64,000 bases of DNA, taken from positions 37,441,290-37,505,289 of the forward strand of contig NC_067282.1 of the NCBI RefSeq assembly GCF_020740795.1, given 5' to 3'. The translations under genes and the position numbers were made by a program. Source of the stretch: Apus apus (Eukaryota > Chordata > Aves > Apodiformes > Apodidae). Shown in pieces: positions 26,216 to 38,072 of the stretch (the stretch's first letter is position 1; every line of letters begins with the position of its first letter). The notes under the pieces were generated by a model. That model was not told the DNA's origin, searched no databases, and worked only from the letters and a program-made list of their open reading frames with translations.

Positions 26216-28213
26216 GTGTGCTTGTATGTTCTGGAGCTCTGATAAAATAAAAAATACCAAAACAGTATCCAATATGGTCTTAACCGTAGTGGTTTGTGAA
26301 AGATGTCCTACAAGAGAACTATGATTGGGTTCTGTGTTTTAGAAAGTTAAATGGAGTGAAGCCATCAAATGACTAATTGGAATTTGATAAGAGCATAGAA
26401 GCAAACTAAAAATAGCTCATATATAGGCTCAGGATTATGCCTAACCTCTGTTGTACTTGAAATGTTAGCATTATACTTTTTATGGACACACACACAAAAT
26501 CATTGAAGGCTTAAATTGCAGGCAGTGGTTTTGGTCCTCTGGAAGCAATGAAACCATGACACAATGATGTAATTTCTTACAATTCTTGTCAACATTTAAA
26601 AGAAGCAGTGTTAAAGAAATAAAACCAAACAATTCGGAACCATGCTTTGTACATGTGAAGAAAGATGCCTTACTCACTTTTCTAAATGCATTAAAATTCC
26701 TATTTTGCTTTCGATCTGCTTTGATGTTTTTTGGACTTCGTGCATCACAATGCAACCTATATAAACAAAGCTAATTTTTTGCTAATAACTTCTTTACATG
26801 GATGGCTTGATTGGACTCCTAATATTAAAAAGTAGCATGCTGTTTATCTTGCTTACACCAAAAGATAAATACAGTGTTGGCATATATGAGTATATATGAG
26901 TTAAGTTAGTTGAGAAAATTTTGAAAGTAATGACTTGGCATAATTAGTATGTAATTTACCAGCCAAATGGAGTGTTTTCCCCTGTGGCTTACTGAAGCAA
27001 ATGATTATTGGCTGATCTTTGTCTAATATTGAGCATGTCATTAGAATAAAAATATTTTGTTATCACTGGAAAAGCACTCTGTGGGTAAACTTAATATACT
27101 ATAAAATTATGGTCTGAATACAAATTTAACATACTTGAAAATGGAAAATGACCTCATGGAATGGAATATCTGTGTGTCTCGAATGCTAGTGACTGGTAAC
27201 ATATTGCTTAAACTTGTATTTAGGACATTTAAGATTATAACTGACCTTGGACAGAGAAGAGCCTTTTTTCATTGCTTAGAAATAAAAGGTTGTGAAAATA
27301 CAGCGAAATGGACAATCAAGAGACATTCATATTGATAAGCAAAATTAAATAAACTGCATGTAATGGAAGAAAGTGAGTATCAGGTAAGTAATATTAAATT
27401 ATGTTATCCCTATGAATTGAAAAAAAATATCTTTAATAGAAAGATTGATTTTTTATGTATTTATGAATACTTCCATTCTGATTGATTACAGCTTACCTTC
27501 CAAAACTAAGCACAGGGTTTGGTTTTACATTGTAGTATTTGTATTATGGTTAACTAATCAAGCCTAAGACAGCCTGGAAAAAAAAAGGACCAATAGGATT
27601 AAATGTTACAACTCTTTTCAGCAAAGAAAAAAATTCCTTTTCAGGTTCTATCTACAATTTAATTGGATTTGTTAGCAAGCATAACATTTGGTGAAGATTA
27701 GAAAATCAGAAAATTGGATTTTGATTAAAATTGCGTCTTACAGTGTAAAAATTTTCATGTGGTTACAGAATTGCTTTTTAATAGGCCAGATCTATACCTC
27801 CCACAGGCAGCCTTTTTACTTAAAAAAAGGTTGGTTTGAATCATATTATAGCAGATGCCAAAACTGGAGATGTTATGGCACCTTCCAAAATTGGTAAATC
27901 TATGTGGGCAAACTTGAAAAAGAATGAGTTGATAATCAGTGATAGTCAGCAGGTTAAAATGACCCAAAAAACTTTCCTAGGAATCTACTGTGCTTGCATT
28001 TTTCAAAAGCTGAGTAAGATAAATTAGGTAATGTTATAAACTCTGTTTCTCATTACTATTATTTGCAGCATGAGCGACATTTCTACTGCAATAGCTCCAT
28101 GTTCTCACATAATTAGTTCTTAAAAATAGATCTTAACAAAGGCAATTCCCTGATATAGCATTGTATGGTTTGCAAATTCTTCACTGCTTACGAGCCGGAA
28201 GGAGGAAGTGCAG
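26216..28213. other. No gene recognised
   Basis: AT-rich intergenic DNA; no frame above 91 codons and no repeat signature that I recognise. Confidence 0.5.
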
Positions 28214-28415
28214 TTCAAACCTAAAGATCTTACTGGTTTCATTCATTCTTTCATGTAAACCAGAAGGGGAAGAAGTGCCACAGAAGGATGAAAGGTATTA
28301 CGTACAGCTTTAAAAATAATACTACTTTACTTACTTTGCCGATGGACCAGTGATGGCAGATTATGAGACTATTTGTATGTAAACAGCAACAAATCTAAGA
28401 GAAGACAGTTAGATG
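28214..28415 (+). repeat. Direct repeat A flanking a CR1 insertion
   Basis: A 202-bp segment that recurs at 29071-29273 with about 90% identity by eye (shared blocks GATCTTACTGGTTTCATTCA and GTACAGCTTTAAAAATAATA). It ends a few bases before the 3' tail of a minus-strand CR1. See the finding on a long target duplication. Confidence 0.85.
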
Positions 28416-29070
28416 TAAGTTCATAGAATCATAGAGTCATAGAACGGTTTGATTAGGAAGGGACTCTGAATATCATCTAGTTCCAACCCCCCTGCATGGG
28501 CAGGGATACCACCCACTAGACCAGGTTGCTCAGAGCTCCATCCAGACTGACCTTGAACACTTCCAGGGATTGGGCTTCCACAACTTCACTGGCCAATCTA
28601 TGCAAGTGGCTCACGGCCCTCACACTAAAGAATTTCCTCCTAATATCTAACCTAAATCTCCCATCTTCCAGTTTTGATCCATTACCCCTTGTTCTCTCAC
28701 TACAAGCCTTTGAAAAGGTCCCTCCCCAACTTGCCTGTGGGCCCCCTTTAGACACTGGAAGACTGCTATAAGGTCTCCCTGGAGACTTCTCTTCTCCAGG
28801 CTGAACAGTCCCAATCTCTCAGCCTATCCTCGTATGATAGGTGCTCCAGCCCTCAGATCATATTCATGGTGTTTCTGTTTTTTCTCCATGAACTCCGTTC
28901 CCTTCTTATGTTCAGAAGCACCACATGTCACAGGTCTCCATCTGTACATCATGCCATTGATCATCACGCTTTGAGTGCGATTATCAGCCAGTTCCTTACC
29001 CGATGAGTGGTCCGTCCATCAAACCATCCAGTTTTGATACCAAGATGTCGTGCAGGACAGTGTTGAAGGC
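28416..29070 (-). mobile_element. CR1 LINE (minus) between two direct repeats
   Basis: Minus-strand CR1. The 3' tail is on the left (TCATAGAATCATAGAGTCATAG at about 28421-28442), then the 3' UTR and the RT C-terminal coding region (minus frame 28516-28755, with SERTRGNGSKLEDGRFRLD). Near 28865-28900 the match breaks and then resumes at about 28950-29070 with minus-strand codons for the RT palm (NWLADNRTQSV and AFNTVLHDI), so there is an internal deletion. The 5' end at 29070 abuts the second direct repeat exactly. Confidence 0.88.
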
Positions 29071-29273
29071 TTACAAACCTGAAGATCTTACTGGTTTCAT
29101 TCATTCTTCCATGCAAACCAGAAGGAGAAGAAATGCCACAGAAGGATAAAAGGCATTATGTACAGCTTTAAAAATAATACTTCTTTACTTGTTTTGCCAA
29201 GGGACCAGTGATGGCAGTTGATGAGACAATTTGTATGTAAACAGCAACAACTCTAAGAGAATACAGTAAGATG
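29071..29273 (+). repeat. Direct repeat B flanking a CR1 insertion
   Basis: The 203-bp partner of 28214-28415, starting at the first base after the CR1 5' end. Roughly 20 differences are scattered along it, so the duplication is old. Confidence 0.85.
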
Positions 29274-30147
29274 AGAGATGATGGAGTTAAAGGAACAACA
29301 GTGATTGTGTAGATCAATATGGAACAGATTTTGGTGGACAACTTTAGGTACTTAGACAGGGAATAAATTCTACACTAAAGCATTCATAATTAACCTAATT
29401 TTTCTAACTTTTTTTCCAAAAAAATAAGAATTATATAGATGTATTGCTTACAGAGTCAGACCAAAAGCCCTCCTTGAAATACTTGAACACATTTCTGACT
29501 CAGTTGCACACAAAAAGCAATTCCTTTTGGCAGTTATTTAATCTAAATGTGGAAACCATAAAATACTACAGGTCTTAATTTAAAGAGCCATACTAGAATT
29601 ACATTTGTATTCTGATTTTGTTTTGCTTACTTTGGCAAAGAAAGCTTTTATGAATATCCCATGTTTTTAAAATATCTTGTGAATTTCTGCATTGTGTTAA
29701 TTATATATAATTCTGAAAACCTGACATACACAACTTTACTCTGTTTTTTGATAAAAACCAAGTGATTCCAGGTGACTCAGTCCAACAGCTTCATATTAAA
29801 CCACAAATGGTGAAAGAGGTGCTAGTATCAGCAGGAAAGTATCAGTAATCTGATTATTAATCATAGATTTAAATGTTTTTGTACAACAATTTTACACAGT
29901 AAGTGTTGCTAATAAATGCATTTGTGTAAGTCAAGGCCAATATAATTGTCTGTATGTGGGTTAAAAAAACTTTAGTTTCCTTTTTAAATTATGTAGATGA
30001 AACCTCAGCTGTAGCTCACACAGGGCAATCTGTTTTTCACCTGTCTACTCTGAACATTACTAGCACATTGATGATAACAGATACTGAGAAGCCTTAAATC
30101 AAGTATTAAACTGTATTATTTTCATTCTGAGGTGGGAAAGCACAAAT
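29274..30147. other. No gene recognised
   Basis: AT-rich intergenic DNA without visible repeats or coding sequence. Confidence 0.5.
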
Positions 30148-30404
30148 GGCTGCTGCCAACTTCTACACCACTGACTCAGCAGTGGGACAACCACATACTG
30201 ATCCACCAGTGGTGCTTGTTCAGCACTGTGAACAGAAGCTCTGGGAGCAGCCGGCTCATTGCACAGTGCTCTGATTTTTGTAGCAAAACTGCATATATAT
30301 AGGGGAGTTCAAAGGTATGAGTCACACTATATTTAAAATGAAAAATATAACAATCAGATAAAGACAACTCAATTAAACATGATATATTAAACAAATAAGA
30401 AATG
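30148..30404 (-). repeat. Left arm of a large imperfect inverted repeat
   Basis: Its reverse complement matches 30558-30803 over about 250 bp with gaps. Shared blocks include GTGACTCATA, CCCCTATATA, AAAATCAGAGCAC and TTCTGTTCA, in the same order. The spacer is about 153 bp. Short frames inside have no family signature. Confidence 0.72.
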
Positions 30405-30557
30405 TCACTTGAAAAATTAAGAACACAGTTTTTAAAAGTCATATTTAAAAAATGTACTTAAAAAACATGAAATCAGTTTTTAAAAGTGATGTTCAGGACT
30501 GTGACCTGAAACGAGCTATTTGTAATATGTTTGACTGTGATTATTAAGCTGCCTGTA

Positions 30558-30803
30558 ACTCATAATTATTTTTTTATTTCTAACATTTGATTGAGTTGTC
30601 TTGATCTTGTAGATAACTTTTTGTGTGACAGATTTTGTGACTCATACAGTCAAATCCCCTATATAAAACCAGTGTCCTTGGAAAAATCAGAGCACCTTGA
30701 ACAGAGTGGCCTGCTCCCTGAGGTTCTGTTCATGGTGTGTGACCTGCTGATTTGTGTGCAGTTGTCCTGGTGGTGAGCTGGCTGTGTAGAAGTGTCTTGC
30801 AAC
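30558..30803 (+). repeat. Right arm of a large imperfect inverted repeat
   Basis: Partner of 30148-30404. It may be two head-to-head copies of one unnamed repeat or a fold-back element; I do not recognise the family. A TATA-like CCCCTATATA lies in both arms. Confidence 0.72.
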
Positions 30804-31560
30804 CAGGTGGCAGCACTCAGTTGGTGATGGCCAGTTATCCTAGACCTATCTGATAAAACAATTGTGGACTCCTTCTGTATTAGATAGAGGGAAATAGTAC
30901 CTGCTGATGATGTTTTGTTTCAGATGTTTATTTTACAGTGAGATAAATCAGTTGTAGAAGGGGCTTTTTTTATTCTTCTGTCTGTAAAACAGCAAAGTAG
31001 AGTGTAACTAGATAGACTCAGGTTTAGGTTTCTGACTTAGATACCTAAATTAGGAAAACTCAATCTCATCCAAAAATTTTGGCAGGAAGGGAGAGAAGGG
31101 AAGGAGGAAAATGAAGGACACACTCAGGTCTCACTGTTGCTGTGATTATGCTACAAGAATGATTAATGCTACTTTTAATATGACTGTAGAAGTCATAATC
31201 ACACCTCCTTAGTATAATATTGCTAAACCCTAATTTAAGGAATTAATGATGAATTAGGAGAAATAAGAGAAGTTATGGAATAATGTTCTGTTGATGTATA
31301 ATAAGTTGTTCTGGATTTTTCACTCTGAAACATTGGAAGTTATGCTTCATAATGAATCCTTCAAAGGAGAGGAAGTGAAAAGGTGGCATAAAATATCGGG
31401 GACAAAGACAGCATTTGAAAAAAAGTGCTTATAAAATAGTCAAACATAATAACTTTGTGATATTTTCTTCAAACATACAGAGACACAAACCTGACCAATA
31501 AATGATAAGAGGTGCAATGAGACCTACAGACTTGACAAAACAAACATGGAGATAACAACA
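30804..31560. other. No gene recognised
   Basis: Intergenic sequence with a purine-rich patch near 31083-31115. Nothing further is supported. Confidence 0.5.
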
Positions 31561-32260
31561 AGACTTACATTTCATTGCTCATACTGATTGATGGGCTATC
31601 AAGATGGGCTACAGCTGCCACTTCCAGGAAGATCAACTTGGACTCTGTAACAGGTAAGACTGAAAACCAGGGATACCCTGGACTGTGAGGAGTGCAGGAA
31701 CTGATAGAGCTTCCCCCCCAAGGGGGGTAGTGCAGGATAAGGGAAAGCAGAGATGAAAGGGTAGGGTAAGACAGAAAATGGTGTAAAAAGGGGCCAGTGA
31801 TGTGTAAAGCAGGGCAAGTACACCTGTCTGGCTGAGCTCTGTGCCTGATCACCCCAGTCTTGTTAAATCTTAACTATCTTGGGGGATCCACAAACCTGCA
31901 CGTGCTTGTGAACCTGGAGAGTATGGTGTGAGTCCTGTGCTAGCAACCTTCTGTCTCTGCCAGCCCAAGAGGTGGGGGGGATGTGTCTGTCTGTGCCTGT
32001 GTCTGGTGTGAGTCCTGAATGTGGGTGCTGCTGGGGGCAGCACCTTGTCTGTAGCAGTCTGCTCAACCAGCTGTCTGTGTGCCCGTTTGTGTGTTTCTGG
32101 GATATGTGCTCAGTATGTATGTGACAAGGGCCAAGCAGGAGGAGTCCTGGACCAGAGTGGCAGGAGGAGAGGGCCAGGCTGTTTACAGCACTTAACATCT
32201 TTATTAGTATCTTTTATTAAAAAGCAACCTCGTGGTCTCTCTTATTGACCCTGAGCCAAT
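31561..32260. other. GC/GT-richer block of unknown origin
   Basis: The composition is clearly different from its flanks. It holds CAGGTAAGA near 31650 (splice-donor-like), a repeated GGTGTGAGTCCTG near 31925 and 32005, and a GT-rich part. TTTATTAG/TTTTATTAAAAAG near 32190-32222 gives AATAAA-type signals on the minus strand and ATTAAA on the plus. It might be a worn LTR, but ends and orientation cannot be fixed. Overlapping frames (31863-32198 minus, 32021-32248 plus) have no recognisable domain. Confidence 0.35.
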
Positions 32261-34019
32261 ACTGAGAGAATAGAGTATCATGTAAACATTTTCTCTGGAA
32301 GACCTGAAATGACAGCTATATTAATAACAAAATGTCAGCAGTTAGGGGGCACTCCATGTTACAGAATGCTTAACAAGTTATTATATCTATAGAGTACTAG
32401 TGAACTAGCTTGGAATATGTGATTACTAAAGCTTTCTTATTTCCGGTACCTGATCTTTTGACTGTTGATCCAAAATACATACTGTTCTGTTCTTCGCACC
32501 TCATTTTCTGTGTTCAGGCATCTTCAATGTAATTGGGGGAAAAAAAAAAAAAAAAAAAAAAAGAAAAAGGAAAGAAGGAAGAACTTTTGGAACACAAAAT
32601 TCCTAGAGGAAGCACTGATTTATATAAATTCCTTTAGAGCCAGTTGGAAAGGTTCAGATGGATGTTTTGCAATTTTTTTCTCAGACTGGACCAGACACAG
32701 ATATGCTACAATAATTTTAAAAGCAAAGTTTCAGTCTGCCATGAATGTTATAATGTCAAAAACAAAGGACAGGATAATTTATCAGGATGCATTATCTTTG
32801 CACAGCCAGTAATGACTTTAGAAATGGCTGGTCCCTTTTCATAAAATGTTGTGATGACTTGGAAACAGCTCCTGAAACTTTAAGGTCTGTAAAAGAATTG
32901 CCAGGAGGTACTAGTCAAAAAGAGTAACAATAGATTATGGCCATTAGCATTTGTTCTTTAATAACATATTAGCTTTATGGATACAGTATGTGCTTGTTGG
33001 TGATATACACAAGTCTAAGAAGATTAAGAGCTGAAAATCTAATAGTAAAATAAAAAGAGGAAGTAGAGATTTTACAAAAGACTTAATTCATTGCAAATGT
33101 GAACAAATTAAAAAACCCAACAAAACATCTACAAGCAGAGGAAAACTACAAAATTTATGCTTGTAGTGCCTAGGCTTGTTTACTGATTTAAGTAATAACA
33201 TTTTATGTTTAAAATGGATAAAGTTAAACTTAAAAAAACCCAACAAACACAAAACTCCCCTCTATCATATTACATCTTGTTTGTCTGTCTTTAATTAACA
33301 GAATAAGAAGATTCTTGTAAATACGGTAATTGTTGAAATTTTTGTGAAGCTAAATTATTTTAACACAGTATTAATTATACATGCTGATAGAGGTATATTA
33401 TAATGCAGACTTTAAAGAAGCAAGATTTTTATTAAATCTCTCTTCTACACATCTGTTTCCATTATTTTGGTGAGGAATTTAATTGAGCAAAATAATGCAT
33501 ATTTAATTTTAATTACATCTGAAACAAAGACTTAAAAAAAAAGTCTTTATAACAAATATATAACTAACAAGGTTCTGCACTGCTCTTATTATATTTGTGT
33601 GTGACTGAATATGAAACCAAATAAGATGGTTTTCCATATTTTCAAAGTGAAGCATAATAAATGCCTAGTAATGAATGAGATGAATATTCCATTCCATATA
33701 ATAAGTGTGAGGTGTGTTATTTCAATCAACATTATTTTCAGTGGTATTTATATATTCAAAGACACAACAAAATATCAGTAGTAACAATTTGTAAGATTGT
33801 TCTTGTATGTATTTTCCATTTTTTAGACCTTTCTGTGGCAATTGTCACAATGTTACCTTAATATCTCAAAATCATTAATATATTTATTCTAATTAAGAAA
33901 GTCACAATTATTATTTTTTTCTTTGCTTTTGTTAGGAAGTCTAAATCACATGAAGGTTGTATCTAATTTTGGAAGAAGTGGGAATTTTACAGTTTCCAGT
34001 TTAGACCTATAATTAGGTC
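32261..34019. other. No gene recognised; A-rich tract
   Basis: AT-rich sequence with an A-run at about 32539-32562 followed by GAAAAAGGAAAG; no gene visible. The 115-codon frame at 32465-32812 includes the lysine-coding A-run and is probably spurious. Confidence 0.5.
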
Positions 34020-34125
34020 ATGTCTTATGAGGCTGAGACACCTGGGGCTGTTTAGTTTAGAGAAAAGGAGACTGAGAGCGGATCTCATTAATGTATATAA
34101 ATATCTGAAAGGAGGTTTTCAAGAA
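34020..34125 (+). mobile_element. Host CR1, left part (interrupted)
   Basis: Plus-strand CR1 RT C-terminal segment (CTGGGGCTGTTTAGTTTAGA, then ATATCTGAAAGGAGG). It is interrupted after CAAGAA by a minus-strand CR1 and resumes at 34546. Confidence 0.88.
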
Positions 34126-34545
34126 TCATAGAATCATAGAATCATAGAATCTTAGAATCTTAGAATCATAGAATGGTTTGGGTTAGAAGGGACCTTAAAG
34201 ATCATCTAGTTCCAACTCCCCTGCATGGGCAGGGACACCTCCCACTAGATCAGGTTGCTTAAGGCCCCATCCAACCTGGTCTTGAAGACCTTCAGGGAGG
34301 GGGTACCCACAATCTCCATGGGTAACCTGTTCCAGCATCTCACCACCCTCACAGGAAAGAACTTTTTCCTGATGTCCAACCTGAATCTCCCCTCTTTAAA
34401 CATCAAACCATTGCCCCTTGTCCTCTCACTGCACACCTGTGTAAAAAGCCTTATCCCCGCTTTCTTGTAGGCCCCCTTCAGATATTGGAAAGTTGCTATA
34501 AGGTCACTATGGAGCCTCCTCTACTCCAGGTTGAACAACCCCTAT
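34126..34545 (-). mobile_element. CR1 LINE nested inside another CR1 (minus)
   Basis: Minus-strand CR1 inserted in the host copy. Its tail on the left is six 8-bp units (AATCATAG/AATCTTAG), then the 3' UTR and RT C-terminal codons (minus frame 34245-34436, with RCWNRLPMEIVGTPSLKVFK). It stops at 34545. AAGAA occurs immediately before the tail (34121-34125) and after the 5' end (34546-34550), a likely target duplication. Confidence 0.92.
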
Positions 34546-34850
34546 AAGAAGGAGGGGGCCAATTTCTTTTTCAGTCATGCCCTGTGATAGAGCAAGAGGC
34601 AATGGATCCAAATGAGAACACAGGAAGTTCCACCTCAATATGAGGAAAAACTTTACTAGAAGGATTACAAAGCACTGGAACAGGCTGCCCAGACTGGCTG
34701 TGAAGTTTCCTTTCCTGGAGACTTTCAAAACCTGTCTGGATGCTTTTCTGTGTGACCTAGATGGTCCTGCTCTGCCAGGGGGTTTGGACTCAATGATCTC
34801 CAAAGGTCCCTTCCAACCCCTAACATTCTATCATTCTGTGGTATTACAAA
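34546..34850 (+). mobile_element. Host CR1, right part with 3' tail
   Basis: Continues the host CR1 (AAGAAGGAGGGGGCC onward) through KHWNRLPR near 34670-34695 and the GGTCCTGCTCTGCCAGGGGG 3' UTR to the CATTCTATCATTCTGTGG tail. Same subfamily as the copy at 815-2805. Confidence 0.88.
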
Positions 34851-36077
34851 TCCATGTCAGAATGAGACTATCCTTGCCTGTCTGTATGGAAATAGATTAT
34901 TTTAGTTATACCTAATAAGACTCAAAAGACTTTATTCAAAGTTATTAATATAATTGTGAAAATAAATTATGTCTCTTAGATGACCTCTGAACTATTTGTC
35001 TAGAACAGCGTCAAGATATGAGCTCAAGCATTGACCAGTTATTGATTGTACGTTTACTTTATACTACTGCTTGGCTGCTAGACAATCCCTTGTTCTGAGA
35101 TTTTCACTGTATAGGGTACGCATAATATGGAAAACTAGATTCTACAGTGTCTTATGCTTATCAGTTCTGGCAGCACTGATGGGTGGAGAAGATAATGGGA
35201 TGTATCCATCCAGTCCTCACAAAGTTTAACAAAGCAATAGACAACTAGTCAGAAGGAAATTTGCAAGACCAAATGAAATTCTATCAATAGTTTTACTTCA
35301 CTGTCTTCAGGAACGTGGTTTATATGTCTTAAAGACAGAAAGTAGGGTGAGATAATCAGACAAGTAATAAGAATGCATACACAGATGTGTTCAAGAACGT
35401 TTTTTGACATGTTTGAGGTTAAACATCTGACCGGTTTTTGCCTCATGCTAATAACTTCATAGTATAACTACACATCTTTTCACATGTACAATAACTGGTT
35501 ATCTAAAGTTGTTTTATAATTTCAGACAAGACTATTTTTTTTTCTTAAAAAGGAGCCAAATATCTAACTAAGGCACATGTCTTCAGTGACATTGCAAAAA
35601 GAATAGGAGCCTTCATAGGGCAATTACATTTTGTTTAATATTCTGTTGGGAGCTGTTAAACTTAGCTTAGGAAATGCTCCAGATTAATTATGCTATTTGT
35701 GTAAGTAGGTGCTTATATTAAGAGTTATGTCTTGCTAGATTTCCTGCATAGTCAGTGGAGAAAAATGTTTCTTTCAGAAAGTGATGGAGAGAATACAAGT
35801 TATTACTCTGTGTCACCCTCTGTTTAAGCTTTGGTTTTCTTATTCACTGTATAGGTATTGTGGAGATACCTCTGGCCCAGGTCTGTAATGTACACTGATT
35901 GACTTAAATTTGGAACTTAAAATAAAAAAACCTTTTCTGATTACATCACTGAAGAGGTAGCAGCATGAGCCGCATTTGTATAACTACCTGTTGGATATGA
36001 TGCTTTCCCAGGATACAAAGTATCTGGGAATACAAACAAACTATTAACTCAAGTGGACTTCAAATCCAAAGCTTTTA
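34851..36077. other. No gene recognised
   Basis: AT-rich intergenic sequence without visible features. Confidence 0.5.
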
Positions 36078-36175
36078 TTTCATAGAATCATAGAACTATT
36101 CAGGTTGGAAAAGACCCTTGGGATCAATGAGTCCAACCATCATCCCTGCTCTACAAAGTTCTCCCAAGTTCTCTT
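36078..36175 (-). mobile_element. CR1 3'-terminal stub (minus)
   Basis: TTCATAGAATCATAGAACTATTCAGGTTGGAAAAGACCC and the conserved GTCCAACCATCATCCCTGCT block match, in reverse, the 3' end of the CR1 at 54936-55950 (only short blocks are compared). The body is missing. Confidence 0.85.
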
Positions 36176-36205
36176 TGTTTAAGTAGATGTCAAACCTAGT
36201 TGTCA

Positions 36206-36655
36206 CAGAATCACAGAATCACAGAAACACAGAAACACAGAATGGTTATGGTGGAGAAGGACCTCAAACACTCAACCTACAATCTTGGCCACTAAAGCAT
36301 GCCCTGAAGTTCTGCAGCTGTAAGTTTCTTGAATACATCCAAGGATGGTGACTCAACCACCCCACTGGGCAGGCTGTTCCAGTGCCTGTTCACTCTTTCA
36401 GTAAATAAATTCTTCCTAATATCCAACCTAAACATCCCTTGCCACAACTTCAGACCATTTCCTCTGGTCCTGTTATCACTTACTTGGGAGAAGAGGCCAA
36501 CTCCCACCTCCCTACAATCTCCTTTCAGGTAGTTGTAGAGGGCAATGAAGTCTCCCCTCAGCCTCCTCTTCTCCAAACTAAACATCCCTAGTTATCTCAG
36601 CTGCTGCTTGTGTGACTTGTTCCCTAGAGCATTCACCATCTCCAGTCACCTCAGT
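36206..36655 (-). mobile_element. CR1 fragment (minus)
   Basis: A second minus-strand CR1, with its own tail of CACAGAAT/CACAGAAA units at about 36206-36242. The minus frame 36292-36585 encodes the RT C-terminus ([20 protein letters not shown] and [20 protein letters not shown]). It fades out near 36650. Confidence 0.88.
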
Positions 36656-37234
36656 CATGGGGCTGTTTTACAACATTCTTAATAAAGACAGGCCAGTATG
36701 CAAATGAATGAATGGCTGCAAAACTTACCAGATTGAAAAAGGGAAGATTAAGAACAGAACTTTCCATTGCAGATGTAAACGTGTCTGGGATGCTTAGTGT
36801 CCTCGGCTTATAAAAATACTTGCATATGTGATTATTTAGTGTCATTTTAGTGTACAAATAGTTTGAGGAACTTTTACTGTCTCTGGGGACCAGCTATATG
36901 TATAGAACAAACCATTATTGAGCTGTATCCTATCTTCCTCTTCAGTTAGGAGTGACATAAAAGCCTAGTGTGGCTGTGTTTATGTTCTTAAATAGTGTCA
37001 GAGAGTATTCTCAGGTCCTGGAACTTAACTGACCAAGACAATATTTTTTCTTGCAATCCCCAGACATGGTATAGGAGTCAGTACTGGACAGGGTTAATTC
37101 TCTTCATGCAGGATGCATATTTACTAATGTGTCTATTTACTGAAATATGAAAAATCTATTTTTGAGGAGAATAAAGAGAAAGTATTTCTTCAATAGGAAA
37201 CCTGAAGAATGTTCGCAGTATATATAACATATAC
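36656..37234. other. No gene recognised
   Basis: AT-rich intergenic sequence. Confidence 0.5.
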
Positions 37235-37239
37235 ACAGG
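37235..37239. repeat. Target-site duplication ACAGG
   Basis: ACAGG lies directly left of the LTR and is repeated exactly at 38357-38361 on the right. Confidence 0.85.
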
Positions 37240-37463
37240 TGTCACGGGCCGGTATTGGGGGGCTACCGCTGTCAGGATGTTTCCGCGACTTCCCACCCTA
37301 GCGTGGAGAGGTTTGTGAATGAGCCCGAGGGTCACACGTGGCGTTCGCCTCTCACAGAGGAACGGCCGCTGCGGGACCGTATCTTAGAGGGTAGATTAGA
37401 ATACCCTCCCACCACGCTCACAAATTGCTACTGAGACCAATGTTTAGTTTACGAATTAATCGG

Positions 37464-37469
37464 TTTATT
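37464..37469 (-). terminator. AATAAA signal of solo LTR copy 2
   Basis: AATAAA on the minus strand within the conserved TTAATAAACC context, about 600 bp downstream of the TATA box. Confidence 0.6.
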
Positions 37470-38064
37470 AAGGGTCAACACAAATTAAGGGATCAAGGTT
37501 CAGGAGAGGTTGTCTAGGTGTATATTGGAAAAGGGATTCAAAGGTATTATGGTCTTATTAAATGCACAGTCCGAGGATGAGTGTAAAATCAATGGAGTGA
37601 AAGGGTAGGAGTTGAGCCCGGCAGAAAAGTTAGAGTGTGTGTGCGTATGTGTGTGCGTATTTACCCTCCTTCCGTAGCGGGTGTTTCCCGGGATGCGGCT
37701 GGCAGGCTCGGCAGGAGATCTGTGGGGGGGCCGACTTCCCGGTAACCGGGGCGACCACTCCCAGCAGCAGCAGCAGCTGCGGCAAACACGGCTCTAGTCC
37801 CGAAGTAGGTGGCGAATGCAGGCTGGGCAAGCTGCTACTTTGGTCCGGTTTGGTTTAGGCTGAGCAGGCAGGGTCCCCGCGGAGCGGGCACAGGCTGCCC
37901 CCCCCCCCCCCGCTTTCCGCTTCTCCGGGCAGCGGTCGCGGGGCAGCCCCCCCTTCCCTCTCGGCTCCTCCGGACAGCGAGGCAGGTGTTCCAGGCAGGT
38001 CCAGGTGCTGCAGCAGGGTCTCCTCTCGGGCAGGCAGAGAGCCCCGGCCTGCGGATCTTGCCCT

Positions 38065-38072
38065 CTTTTATA
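38065..38072 (-). promoter_or_regulatory. TATA box of solo LTR copy 2
   Basis: TATAAAAG on the minus strand at the position equivalent to the box in copy 1. Confidence 0.65.
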
